5,188 nt of DNA, from assembly GCA_003973375.1 (NCBI GenBank), contig QNYL01000013.1:1-5188 (forward strand), given 5' to 3'. Below the pieces are notes generated by a model. The model was not told the DNA's origin. It saw nothing but the letters and a program-made list of their open reading frames with translations, and made no database searches. Below are positions 1 to 5,188 of this stretch, in pieces (position 1 is the stretch's first letter; every line of letters starts with the position of its first letter). The translations under genes and the position numbers were made by a program. Origin of the DNA: Flavobacteriia bacterium. GTDB taxonomy: Bacteria; Bacteroidota; Bacteroidia; Flavobacteriales; Flavobacteriaceae.

Positions 1-436
1 TAAAATATTGTAAGACTGAGGTAACGAGAAATAATCTGAAGGAGGCAATCAGTATTCTGGAGATCAAAAAGAAAAAAGCTCCTGTTTTATGGCTCGTACG
101 GCCAAACCTTTGTTCGAGATAAGTGTAGATGGAAGTGATATTCAGCCGGTAATAAAGAGGAATCAGAATATAGGCAATAACCAGATAACCAAGAAAATAC
201 CCCAAAACGACCTGCATATAGCTAAACCGGGAACTCTGTACCCATCCGGGAACGGAGATAAAAGTTACTCCCGAAAGGGATGCCCCAATCATACCGAAGG
301 CAACCGCGTACCAGGGGGATCTTTTTCCTGCCTGAAAGAAGTTGGTATTGCTGTCGTCTTTTCCGGTAAAATAAGAAATAAGCAGTATAAATCCGAAATA
401 GATTAAGATGATCAGTAAAAGAGAAAGCGGTTGCAT
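1..436 (-). CDS. Sodium:solute symporter, N-terminal part (cut by left edge)
   Basis: This is the beginning of an SSS-family (SLC5-like) secondary transporter that would import a solute with Na+ across the inner membrane; the substrate cannot be told from this part. Reading the minus strand from an ATG at 436-434 gives 145 uninterrupted residues before the window ends. The first TM helix is about residues 4-23. It is followed by the family hallmark [18 protein letters not shown] (32-49) and the small-residue run [14 protein letters not shown] (51-64), which forms the second TM and the unwound TM1/TM6-type core region. A further TM lies at about 76-95, then the conserved loop [20 protein letters not shown] (93-112), and another TM from about 119. 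Family members are usually 450-600 residues, so roughly three quarters is missing. It is divergent from the acyltransferase gene at 514. No Shine-Dalgarno sequence is visible. The family call is strong and the substrate is unknown. Confidence 0.93.
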   Translation of the reverse strand, partial: MQPLSLLLIILIYFGFILLISYFTGKDDSNTNFFQAGKRSPWYAVAFGMIGASLSGVTFISVPGWVQSSRFSYMQVVLGYFLGYLVIAYILIPLYYRLNITSIYTYLEQRFGRTSHKTGAFFFLISRILIASFRLFLVTSVLQYF

Positions 437-457
437 GAAAAATCCTGATTATTATAG

Positions 458-465
458 CAAAGAAA
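458..465 (-). promoter_or_regulatory. Possible -7 element for the symporter gene
   Basis: On the minus strand the sequence reads TTTCTTTG, matching six of eight positions of the Bacteroidota sigma-A -7 consensus TAnnTTTG. It lies 21 bp before the symporter ATG, a plausible distance for a short leader. No well-spaced -33 TTG is evident, so this is a weak assignment by position and partial match only. Confidence 0.3.
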
Positions 466-513
466 CAAAATAATCAATAGATTTGATACTTAATTAAGCT
501 TTCTGGAATTATT

Positions 514-1626
514 ATGAGTACAAAACAAAGAATTCTTTCCGTTGATATTTTTAGAGGAGTTACTATAGCAGCGATGATCTTGGTTAATAATCCGGGTACC
601 TGGAGTGCGATCTATCCTCCGCTGGAACATGCCGAGTGGCATGGTTTAACCCCAACCGATCTGATCTTTCCTTTCTTTTTGTTTATCGTAGGGATGTCGA
701 TCACTTTTGCCTATACCGGGAAAAAAGAAAGGGGAATTACACCGGATGTTTATAAAAAGATTATTTCAAGAACTTTAAAACTTATCGGATTAGGTTTGAT
801 CCTTGCAGGATTTACAATACATTTTCCGTTTTTTAAGGATCTTTCAACACTACGTTTTCCGGGTGTACTGCAAAGAATTGGTGTGGTATTTTTCTTTGCT
901 TCGCTTATGTTCCTGCATATGAACTGGAAAGGACTCATGGCTGTTTTTGTAACGATTCTAATTGGTTACTGGCTGATGATGACCCAAATTCCGATCAACG
1001 GAGAAATGCCTTTGCTCACCAAAGAATCAAACCTTGCCTCGGTAGTTGATCTGAAGATCCTTACTGTGAATCATATGTGGAAAACCTTGTGGGATCCGGA
1101 AGGTATTCTGAGTACGCTACCCTCTATTGCCACAACTATTTTTGGTATTTTTCTTGGGATGATCACTTTGAGAAAAGATAAAACTCATTTTGAAAAACTG
1201 AAATATTTTATAATTATCGGTATTGTTGCTCTGATTATAGGATATGCCTGGAGTACGATCTTTCCGTTGAATAAAGCTTTGTGGACAAGTAGTTTTGTGC
1301 TGGTAACAGGGGGTTGGGCAAGTCTGGTTTATGCGGCCACCTATTATGTAGCCGATATCTTAGGGCATTCGGAATGGGGAAAACCGGCCATTGTCTTTGG
1401 ATCTAATGCCATTACGGTCTTCTTTCTTTCGGGTATTATTGGCAGATTATTCGGGATGATCAAACTGTCTAACGGAAAATCTATTCATGCAAATTTGTAT
1501 GCCATGCTTTCTTCAATAATTAACGATCCTAAGCTGAGCTCAATGATCTATGCGGTTTTTGTAATTGTATTCTATTATTTTGTAGCTCTGTTTATGTATA
1601 AAAAGAAGATATTTATTAAAGTATAA
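514..1626 (+). CDS. Multi-pass membrane acyltransferase, HGSNAT-like (DUF5009/COG4299 type)
   Basis: This complete 370-residue integral membrane protein of the heparan-alpha-glucosaminide N-acetyltransferase-like family has about ten predicted TM helices (near 12-30, 48-67, 83-104, 118-135, 139-155, 198-219, 231-250, 260-277, 290-310, 344-362). Family signatures seen are SVDIFRGVTIAAMILVNNPG (9-28), LEHAEWHGLTPTDLIFPFF (37-55), LRFPGVLQRIG (113-123), DPEGILSTLPSIATT, NKALWTSSF, FGSNAITVFFLS (about 295-306) and a C-terminal KKKIFIKV. His39 sits where the human lysosomal enzyme has the histidine reported to carry acetyl across the membrane; that alignment is from memory. By analogy it would acetylate an amino sugar outside the cytoplasm using cytosolic acetyl-CoA, but bacterial members are functionally little known. 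No sulfatase or glycoside hydrolase lies alongside to suggest a glycan substrate. The start fits because the family motif begins at residue 9. No Shine-Dalgarno sequence or clear promoter is seen in the 77-bp gap upstream. Confidence 0.92.
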   Translation: MSTKQRILSVDIFRGVTIAAMILVNNPGTWSAIYPPLEHAEWHGLTPTDLIFPFFLFIVGMSITFAYTGKKERGITPDVYKKIISRTLKLIGLGLILAGFTIHFPFFKDLSTLRFPGVLQRIGVVFFFASLMFLHMNWKGLMAVFVTILIGYWLMMTQIPINGEMPLLTKESNLASVVDLKILTVNHMWKTLWDPEGILSTLPSIATTIFGIFLGMITLRKDKTHFEKLKYFIIIGIVALIIGYAWSTIFPLNKALWTSSFVLVTGGWASLVYAATYYVADILGHSEWGKPAIVFGSNAITVFFLSGIIGRLFGMIKLSNGKSIHANLYAMLSSIINDPKLSSMIYAVFVIVFYYFVALFMYKKKIFIKV

Positions 1627-1671
1627 ACTTGATCAAAATCATGGGTTATACATAATAAACAAGGACAAAAC

Positions 1672-1689
1672 TATTGTGTGAGAACAATA
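1672..1689. other. Small hairpin after the acyltransferase gene
   Basis: TATTGT (1672-1677) and ACAATA (1684-1689) can form a 6-bp stem around the loop GTGAGA, 45 bp after the acyltransferase stop. There is no T-tract after it, so it does not look like an intrinsic terminator. The rest of the 219-bp gap (1627-1845) holds no gene that I can support; a TATGTTTT at 1704-1711 resembles a -7 element but is 134 bp from the next start and has no well-spaced -33 element. Confidence 0.25.
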
Positions 1690-1845
1690 ATCAGATTGAA
1701 CCCTATGTTTTGAAAAATTGTGTGAATGTAAAAAAATAAAAAGTTATCATATTTCTCGGGAAGTCAAAATCAGATGAAAGGATGGATGAATGTGAAAATA
1801 TCTGGTAATGGAGAATAATATAAAGAATGCCAATATTTATAAATT

Positions 1846-2418
1846 ATGAGAATTCTTATCCTGTCACTTTTTGTCCTTTTGGTTGTTATACCATTGATCC
1901 ACAGAATTCTGGAAATCATTTTACTCATGGTGAGTCCGAGATTCTTTGTCGGAATAGGATTTCAAATCTTTAAAAGAAAACTTGAATTCGAAAAGAAGAT
2001 CAGGTTTCCCCGTGAAAAGACACATATCAAAAAAACGGTTGGTAATTATATTTTTACCGAGGATGGGGAAATTTATATGTATCCCAAATTATTCTGGGCA
2101 GGCTTCTACAATGTTCCTACTTTTTTTGCTTTAAGGATGCTTGGAACTATTGAAAATAATTTGGTGAAACTCAGGGTAAAGATTAGTGGATTTGTTGTTA
2201 TTTATACCGTTTTGTTCTTAGTTGCCCTGATTGCCTTTACAGTGTGGAGTATTTTAACCGATCAGGAACTGATTATCTCTTTAATGGCCGGAGGTGTTTT
2301 TTTAATTGTACTAATCGCTTTTATCCGTCCTTATCTTGCTGTTGATGATAATTACGATTCGATGATATCAGAGTTAAAAGAGATTATAGAAAAACAGGAA
2401 TATTTGCAAAATAATTAA
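1846..2418 (+). CDS. Hypothetical three-TM membrane protein, 190 residues
   Basis: I do not recognise this protein. It opens with a long hydrophobic segment (about 3-29) that looks like a signal anchor rather than a cleaved signal, since a helix-like run with no small-residue cleavage box leads into SPRFFVG. Residues 43-112 are a mostly soluble, basic-rich part: the stretch from K43 to K63 is full of Lys, Arg and Glu, followed by a probable beta-rich segment around FTEDGEIYMYPKLFW (70-84) and TIENNLVKLRVKIS (101-114). Two close helices follow (about 114-136 and 142-161), then a charged acidic tail (166-190) that could be helical. No catalytic motif or metal-binding cluster is visible. The beta-rich piece beside paired helices is faintly like bacterial PH/YcxB-like membrane proteins, but I would not assign that. 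It stands alone between gaps of 219 and 230 bp. Coding is supported by length, by a coherent membrane-protein pattern, and by codon use like its neighbours. Confidence 0.8.
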   Translation: MRILILSLFVLLVVIPLIHRILEIILLMVSPRFFVGIGFQIFKRKLEFEKKIRFPREKTHIKKTVGNYIFTEDGEIYMYPKLFWAGFYNVPTFFALRMLGTIENNLVKLRVKISGFVVIYTVLFLVALIAFTVWSILTDQELIISLMAGGVFLIVLIAFIRPYLAVDDNYDSMISELKEIIEKQEYLQNN

Positions 2419-2464
2419 GGAATTATTCTGGAATAACTTGCCATTTTAACTCGTTCTTTTTTCC

Positions 2465-2533
2465 TTTTTCATCGTTAAAATATAAAACCATAGCTTAGGC
2501 TATGCCTGAATATTTTGCCTTGATAATGAAAAA
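2465..2533. repeat. Imperfect inverted repeat (three-segment hairpin) upstream of recR
   Basis: Three paired segments fold on one another in the correct order: TTTTTCAT (2465-2472) with ATGAAAAA (2526-2533), AAAATAT (2477-2483) with ATATTTT (2510-2516), and CATAGC (2489-2494) with GCTATG (2499-2504) around the loop TTAG. They are separated by a symmetric 5x5 internal loop and an asymmetric 4x9 loop. It begins 46 bp after the stop of the 190-residue membrane protein. On the plus strand it ends in an A-tract rather than a T-tract, so it is not a standard intrinsic terminator for the upstream gene. It could be a dispersed intergenic repeat (REP- or MITE-like), a transcript-end stem or an RNA structure; the sequence alone does not decide. 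Confidence 0.55.
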
Positions 2534-2599
2534 AAATAAATTCGTTATTTTCGTCAACTTATTTCATAACATTTCCTCAGAGAAACTGTTGTTGAATTC

Positions 2600-2625
2600 T
2601 GATAAATAGAGTTTCAGGATTATCA
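2600..2625. other. Inverted repeat TGATAA-N14-TTATCA before the recR -7 element
   Basis: A perfect 6-bp dyad (TGATAA 2600-2605, TTATCA 2620-2625) ends 11 bp upstream of the recR -7 element, across the place a -33 element would occupy. A second dyad, GAAACT (2582-2587) with AGTTTC (2610-2615), interleaves with it. They could be operator half-sites, but such short AT-rich dyads also arise by chance. Confidence 0.2.
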
Positions 2626-2636
2626 TAAAATAAAAT

Positions 2637-2644
2637 TATCTTTG
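2637..2644 (+). promoter_or_regulatory. recR promoter, -7 element TATCTTTG
   Basis: TATCTTTG is a perfect match to the Bacteroidota sigma-A -7 consensus TAnnTTTG. Only CCAC separates it from the recR ATG at 2649, so transcription is expected to begin at or within a few bases of the start codon, giving a leaderless or nearly leaderless mRNA. The -33 region is poor: TTTC at 2612-2615 is the nearest thing to TTTG at the right spacing. The element is clear; the exact transcription start is inferred. Confidence 0.65.
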
Positions 2645-2648
2645 CCAC

Positions 2649-3266
2649 ATGGATTTTTCTTCAAAATTACTTGAAAATGCGGTGAATGAAATGTCGCAAC
2701 TCCCGGGAATTGGTAAGCGGACTGCGTTGAGGCTGGTGTTGCATCTGTTAAAGCAGCCTAAAGATCAGACTTCTTATCTGGCAGAAGCTTTACAAAGTTT
2801 TAGAAATGACATCAAATTATGTCAGAATTGTCATAATATCTCTGATGTGGAAGTTTGTGAGATCTGCTCAAATCCGAAAAGGAATCCTGAAATTATATGT
2901 GTGGTAGAAGATATTCGTGATGTGATGGCCATCGAGAATACGGCTCAGTTCAAGGGGCATTATCATGTTTTGGGTGGGAAAATCTCTCCGATTGAAGGTA
3001 TTGGTCCGCACAATCTGACCATTGAGAGTTTGGTAAATAAAGTAAAAACAGGAAATGTTGAAGAAGTTATTTTTGCTTTGAGTTCCACCATGGAGGGAGA
3101 TACAACTAATTTTTATATCTACAGGCAACTGGAAGATTTTGATGTTCGGCTCTCAACCATTGCCAGAGGTATTTCTGTTGGTGATGAACTGGAATATACT
3201 GATGAGATTACTCTGGGCCGAAGTATTGTGAACAGAGTGCCTTTTGAGAACAGTTTAAAAAGTTAG
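2649..3266 (+). CDS. recR: Recombination mediator protein RecR
   Basis: RecR works with RecO (and RecF) in the cytoplasm to load RecA on SSB-coated single-stranded DNA during gap repair. The 205 residues match the usual length of about 200. In order they show a helix-hairpin-helix region ([20 protein letters not shown], 15-34), a four-cysteine zinc finger (C58, C61, C70, C73) and a Toprim domain from about residue 80, with [12 protein letters not shown] (85-96) and [18 protein letters not shown] (103-120). The C-terminal part carries [20 protein letters not shown], the segment linked to the Walker-B-like element and ring assembly. All key residues appear intact. The ATG at 2649 fits because the family's N-terminus lies about 15 residues before the LPGIG motif. 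There is no Shine-Dalgarno sequence; a -7 element abuts the start. The gene converges with comB, with 4 bp between the stop codons. A basic house-keeping gene, very confidently identified. Confidence 0.98.
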   Translation: MDFSSKLLENAVNEMSQLPGIGKRTALRLVLHLLKQPKDQTSYLAEALQSFRNDIKLCQNCHNISDVEVCEICSNPKRNPEIICVVEDIRDVMAIENTAQFKGHYHVLGGKISPIEGIGPHNLTIESLVNKVKTGNVEEVIFALSSTMEGDTTNFYIYRQLEDFDVRLSTIARGISVGDELEYTDEITLGRSIVNRVPFENSLKS

Positions 3267-3275
3267 TTTTTTAAA
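3254..3275. terminator. AT-only palindrome at the recR/comB junction, possible two-way terminator
   Basis: TTTAAAAA (3254-3261) and TTTTTAAA (3268-3275) form a perfect 8-bp inverted repeat with a 6-nt spacer. It covers the recR stop (3264-3266) and the comB stop (3271-3273), which lie on opposite strands 4 bp apart. The T-run at 3267-3272 lies in the 3' arm for the plus transcript, and the A-run gives Us on the minus transcript. The stem has no G-C pairs, so it would be weak. Its symmetrical placement fits a shared end for both transcripts, but function is inferred. Confidence 0.4.
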
Positions 3276-3945
3276 ATCCTGTAAGCTTGTATATTCTTCC
3301 TGTTTTTCTGTCGAAAATCGGAATGATATCTGAAATATTAAGCTTTAAACACAATTCAAGATCCTCATCCTGTTTTAATCTTTTGAGCCGGTTTGCTCCA
3401 TCCGATTTTAAGATTCTGGCTTTAATCTGATCAAAATCAGTTTCTATTCCTGTCAATTGCGATTTAATAAATTCAGCGCATTCTTCATCTTCAGTGGCAG
3501 GTTCAATGGCATTATTTCCAATGGCCAGCAGACTTACTTTCTCGGGATCTTTTTGTATAAGGTAATCTACAACGGACTGTACGTTGGCAAAACTTCCAAT
3601 CAGTATTTCATCTGCATTTTTAGAATTCAGAATTCCCTGAGATCCTGCTGAGGTTGTAAGAATGATCTTTTTGCCTTTTAGATCTGATTGTGCCGATTTA
3701 GCAGGGGAATTGTCGTAATCAAATCCCTCAGGAGGGATTCCGTTTCGTTCTCCAAAAAGTAAATGATCCGGATGATCTTTCTTAAGTTTATAGGCATCTT
3801 CTAATTCCCCTACGGGAATGATATATTCTGCACCGGCAGCCAGGCAATTGATTATGGTATTGCTCGCTCTGAATACATCCATCATTACGGTTATTCCTTC
3901 TGATTCCCGGGCTCCTTCCAGATATTTTTTAATCTCAATGGTCAT
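3271..3945 (-). CDS. comB: 2-phosphosulfolactate phosphatase family protein (ComB-like)
   Basis: In methanogens ComB is a Mg2+-dependent phosphatase that turns 2-phosphosulfolactate into sulfolactate in coenzyme M synthesis; many bacteria carry homologues whose role is unclear. This is unrelated to the competence proteins also called ComB. The 224 residues are near the family's usual length of about 230-250. Matching features are ITVMMDVFRASNTIINCLAAGA (18-39, with D23, R26, S28), VIP-like IIPVGELEDA (42-51), LLFGERNGIPPEGFDYDNSP (62-81), the LTTSAGSQGI segment (96-105), and EDEECAEFI (152-160). The end carries LELCLKLNISDIIPIFDR, as the family does. It is probably a soluble cytoplasmic enzyme. 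The ATG at 3945-3943 is the only reasonable start. No comA, comC or comDE lies next to it, so coenzyme M synthesis is not implied. It is divergent from the glycosyltransferase and convergent with recR. The family call is firm; the substrate in this organism is not known. Confidence 0.9.
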   Translation of the reverse strand: MTIEIKKYLEGARESEGITVMMDVFRASNTIINCLAAGAEYIIPVGELEDAYKLKKDHPDHLLFGERNGIPPEGFDYDNSPAKSAQSDLKGKKIILTTSAGSQGILNSKNADEILIGSFANVQSVVDYLIQKDPEKVSLLAIGNNAIEPATEDEECAEFIKSQLTGIETDFDQIKARILKSDGANRLKRLKQDEDLELCLKLNISDIIPIFDRKTGRIYKLTGF

Positions 3946-3974
3946 TAGAACAGGTGTTTTGTTGCATAAAAGTT

Positions 3975-3982
3975 TAAAGATA
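3975..3982 (-). promoter_or_regulatory. Probable -7 element of comB
   Basis: The minus strand reads TATCTTTA, one base from the TAnnTTTG consensus, 29 bp before the comB ATG. That would leave a leader of about 20 bases. No good -33 TTG is found at the usual distance, so confidence is moderate. Confidence 0.4.
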
Positions 3983-4036
3983 GAAATATAATTGAGTTTT
4001 TCCTCCTGATTTGTATGATCAATACAGATGGCTGTA

Positions 4037-4064
4037 TTTGTTTGACAGAAAAAAACTATTTTTA
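4037..4064 (+). promoter_or_regulatory. Probable promoter of the glycosyltransferase gene
   Basis: TTTG (4037-4040, repeated at 4041-4044) followed after 16 bp by TATTTTTA (4057-4064) resembles the Bacteroidota -33 TTTG and -7 TAnnTTTG pair, with a mismatch at the last base of the -7 box. Transcription would begin near 4070, which favours the start codons at 4078 or 4084 over the ATG at 4015, because that ATG lies upstream of the promoter. Confidence 0.4.
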
Positions 4065-4083
4065 CCTTAAAAATAAAGTGGTT

Positions 4084-5188
4084 TTGACCGAATTATCTGT
4101 TGTTATTGTTAATTATAATGTTTCTTCCTTTTTGGAGGCCTGCCTGAACAGTGTTCTGGATGCTTGCAGGGATATCTCTGCTGAGATCATTGTTGTAGAT
4201 AACAATTCTTCAGATGACAGTTGTAAAATGCTGGGAGAGAAATTTTCTGAAGTTAGACTGCTTTCCAATAAAGAAAATACGGGCTTTTCAAAAGCCAATA
4301 ATCAGGGAGTAGCAATAGCGCAAGGCACTTATGTCCTGATCCTGAACCCTGATACATTTTTACCGGAAGATTCTATAAATCAGGTAATTGATTTTATAAA
4401 AAAGCAAAAAGATCCGGGAGCTGTCGGGATTCAGTTTATGGATGGAACCGGTAATTTTTTACCCGAATGTAAACGAAATATCCCGACATTAAAAATTGCC
4501 GGACAAAAACTCAGAGGGAATTCTAAAAGATATTATGCCGGCCATATCAATCAGGATGAAGTGGCTAAAGTTGATGTTCTTACCGGAGCTTTTATGTTGA
4601 TCAAAAGAGAAACTTATTTAAAGGTGGGTGGTTTTGATGAAGATTATTTTATGTTTGGTGAAGATATCGATCTGAGTTATAAGCTGCTTAATCAGGGGTA
4701 TCAGAATTATTATTACGGGAAGGCCCGGATGATCCATTACAAAGGGGAAAGTACAAAGAAGGATGTTGTATATCTCCGGAATTTCTACGGTGCCATGCAG
4801 ATCTTCTATAAAAAACATTTTAAAACAGGTGTACTTCAAGATTTGGTCTCTAAAATGGCGGTTAAAACCATGATTCTGTCAGATTCTTTTAAAAAGGCTG
4901 AAAAAGAAAAGAAAAATATTAAAAAGAAGTTATTTTTATATCTTGGTGAAGATCAGGATATTCTGAATAAATTAAAAGATCTTCCTGAGATTGAAGAAGT
5001 TGAAATGAGCAGGATCTTACCTTCGGATGTTTCCCGTTTTGATTGTATTATTTTCGACAATTCTTTTTTAAGCAGTAAGGAGATCATCACCTGTTTTTAT
5101 AAGCTTCGTACCTCTGATATTGCCAAAAGAATTATTCCAAAAAACACCCGTTTTTATCTTGGAAGTGATTCCTCGGTAAGCAGGGGAG
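4084..5188 (+). CDS. Glycosyltransferase family 2 with C-terminal extension (cut by right edge)
   Basis: This is a GT-A-fold inverting enzyme, rhamnosyltransferase WbbL-like, that probably transfers a sugar from an NDP-sugar to a surface-glycan acceptor on the cytoplasmic side. Counting from TTG at 4084, 368 residues are present: LSVVIVNYN (4-12), IIVVDNNSSD (35-44), ENTGFSKANNQG (64-75), the metal-site equivalent of DxD, LNPDT (87-91), then LTGAFMLIKRE (166-176) and GGFDEDYFMFGEDIDLSYK (182-200), with E193-D194 as the likely catalytic pair. HYKGESTKK follows. A lysine-rich linker (about 268-282) leads to a second alpha/beta part from about 283 (LFLYLGEDQD, later FDCIIFDNSFLSSKEII) with a Rossmann-like start. 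No TM helix is seen. The start is not ATG: TTG 4084 gives MTELSVV, matching family N-termini, and GTG 4078 is equally in frame. The reading frame is open at the edge; related flavobacterial proteins end soon after a similar GSDSS segment, so little is probably missing. Confidence 0.92.
   Translation, partial: MTELSVVIVNYNVSSFLEACLNSVLDACRDISAEIIVVDNNSSDDSCKMLGEKFSEVRLLSNKENTGFSKANNQGVAIAQGTYVLILNPDTFLPEDSINQVIDFIKKQKDPGAVGIQFMDGTGNFLPECKRNIPTLKIAGQKLRGNSKRYYAGHINQDEVAKVDVLTGAFMLIKRETYLKVGGFDEDYFMFGEDIDLSYKLLNQGYQNYYYGKARMIHYKGESTKKDVVYLRNFYGAMQIFYKKHFKTGVLQDLVSKMAVKTMILSDSFKKAEKEKKNIKKKLFLYLGEDQDILNKLKDLPEIEEVEMSRILPSDVSRFDCIIFDNSFLSSKEIITCFYKLRTSDIAKRIIPKNTRFYLGSDSSVSRG

Noticed and set aside
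89..406. A 105-codon open frame on the plus strand beginning ATGGCTCG.
   Set aside because: It lies antisense to the clear sodium:solute symporter frame (2-436 minus), has a low-complexity, motif-free translation and resembles nothing; the symporter explains this DNA.
750..938. A 62-codon minus-strand frame inside the acyltransferase gene.
   Set aside because: It is wholly antisense to a strongly conserved membrane protein, with no promoter or recognisable protein.
1774..1818. A 14-residue mini-frame (ATG to TAA) in the gap before the 190-residue protein.
   Set aside because: It is too short to separate from chance in AT-rich DNA, with no promoter at a fitting distance and no sign of a leader-peptide attenuator.
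2868..3128. An 86-codon minus-strand frame inside recR.
   Set aside because: It is antisense to the conserved Toprim region of RecR; its composition is that of a shadow frame.
3457..3651. A 64-codon plus-strand frame inside comB.
   Set aside because: It is antisense to conserved ComB motifs and has no independent support.
4001..4006. TCCTCC, which on the minus strand reads as a perfect AGGAGG Shine-Dalgarno core.
   Set aside because: No start codon lies 5-10 bases after it on the minus strand, it sits upstream of the likely comB promoter, and this phylum makes little use of such sites.
4113..4298. A 61-codon minus-strand frame inside the glycosyltransferase.
   Set aside because: It is antisense to the GT-A core motifs (VVDNNSSD, ENTGFSKANNQG) and has no promoter or motif.
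4618..4839. A 73-codon minus-strand frame inside the glycosyltransferase.
   Set aside because: It is antisense to the catalytic GEDIDL region and is a shadow frame.
1..5188. Searched by eye for tRNA or rRNA genes, CRISPR repeats, insertion-sequence ends, phage or toxin-antitoxin genes.
   Set aside because: None seen: coding density, strand pattern and intact house-keeping families indicate a plain chromosomal region rather than an accessory island.

Overview
The window reads as ordinary chromosomal DNA from a low-GC member of the Bacteroidota, most likely a flavobacterium of the Flavobacteriaceae/Weeksellaceae type (Chryseobacterium-like). The basis is the AT-rich intergenic DNA, the lack of Shine-Dalgarno sequences in front of genes, the TAnnTTTG-type -7 promoter element fused to the recR start, and protein wording typical of that group (RecR with [12 protein letters not shown], and a flavobacterial GT2 enzyme with a C-terminal extension). 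The genus is an inference from memory of family sequences, not from a search.

Layout, left to right. Positions 2-436 (minus) hold the N-terminal 145 residues of a sodium:solute symporter that runs off the left edge. A 77-bp divergent gap separates it from a complete multi-pass membrane acyltransferase related to heparan-alpha-glucosaminide N-acetyltransferase (514-1626, plus). After a 219-bp gap comes an unrecognised three-TM membrane protein of 190 residues (1846-2418, plus). A 230-bp gap contains a three-segment imperfect hairpin and the recR promoter. It is followed by recR (2649-3266, plus), which converges with a 4-bp gap on a 2-phosphosulfolactate phosphatase-like gene, comB (3271-3945, minus). 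A 138-bp divergent gap leads to a family 2 glycosyltransferase with a non-ATG start (from 4084, plus), cut by the right edge probably close to its natural end.

The genes do not form one pathway. recR is recombinational repair. The symporter, the acyltransferase and the 190-residue protein are envelope proteins. The glycosyltransferase probably builds a surface polysaccharide or glycan, and comB is a metabolic gene of uncertain role in this phylum. Strand changes at four of the five gene boundaries show mostly single-gene transcription units.

I found no RNA gene, insertion sequence, CRISPR array, phage gene or defence-type gene, and no convincing new multi-gene system. The points most worth a second look are the near-leaderless recR start, the palindrome spanning both stop codons at the recR/comB junction, the intergenic hairpin at 2465-2533, the orphan membrane protein, and the unnamed C-terminal domain of the glycosyltransferase.
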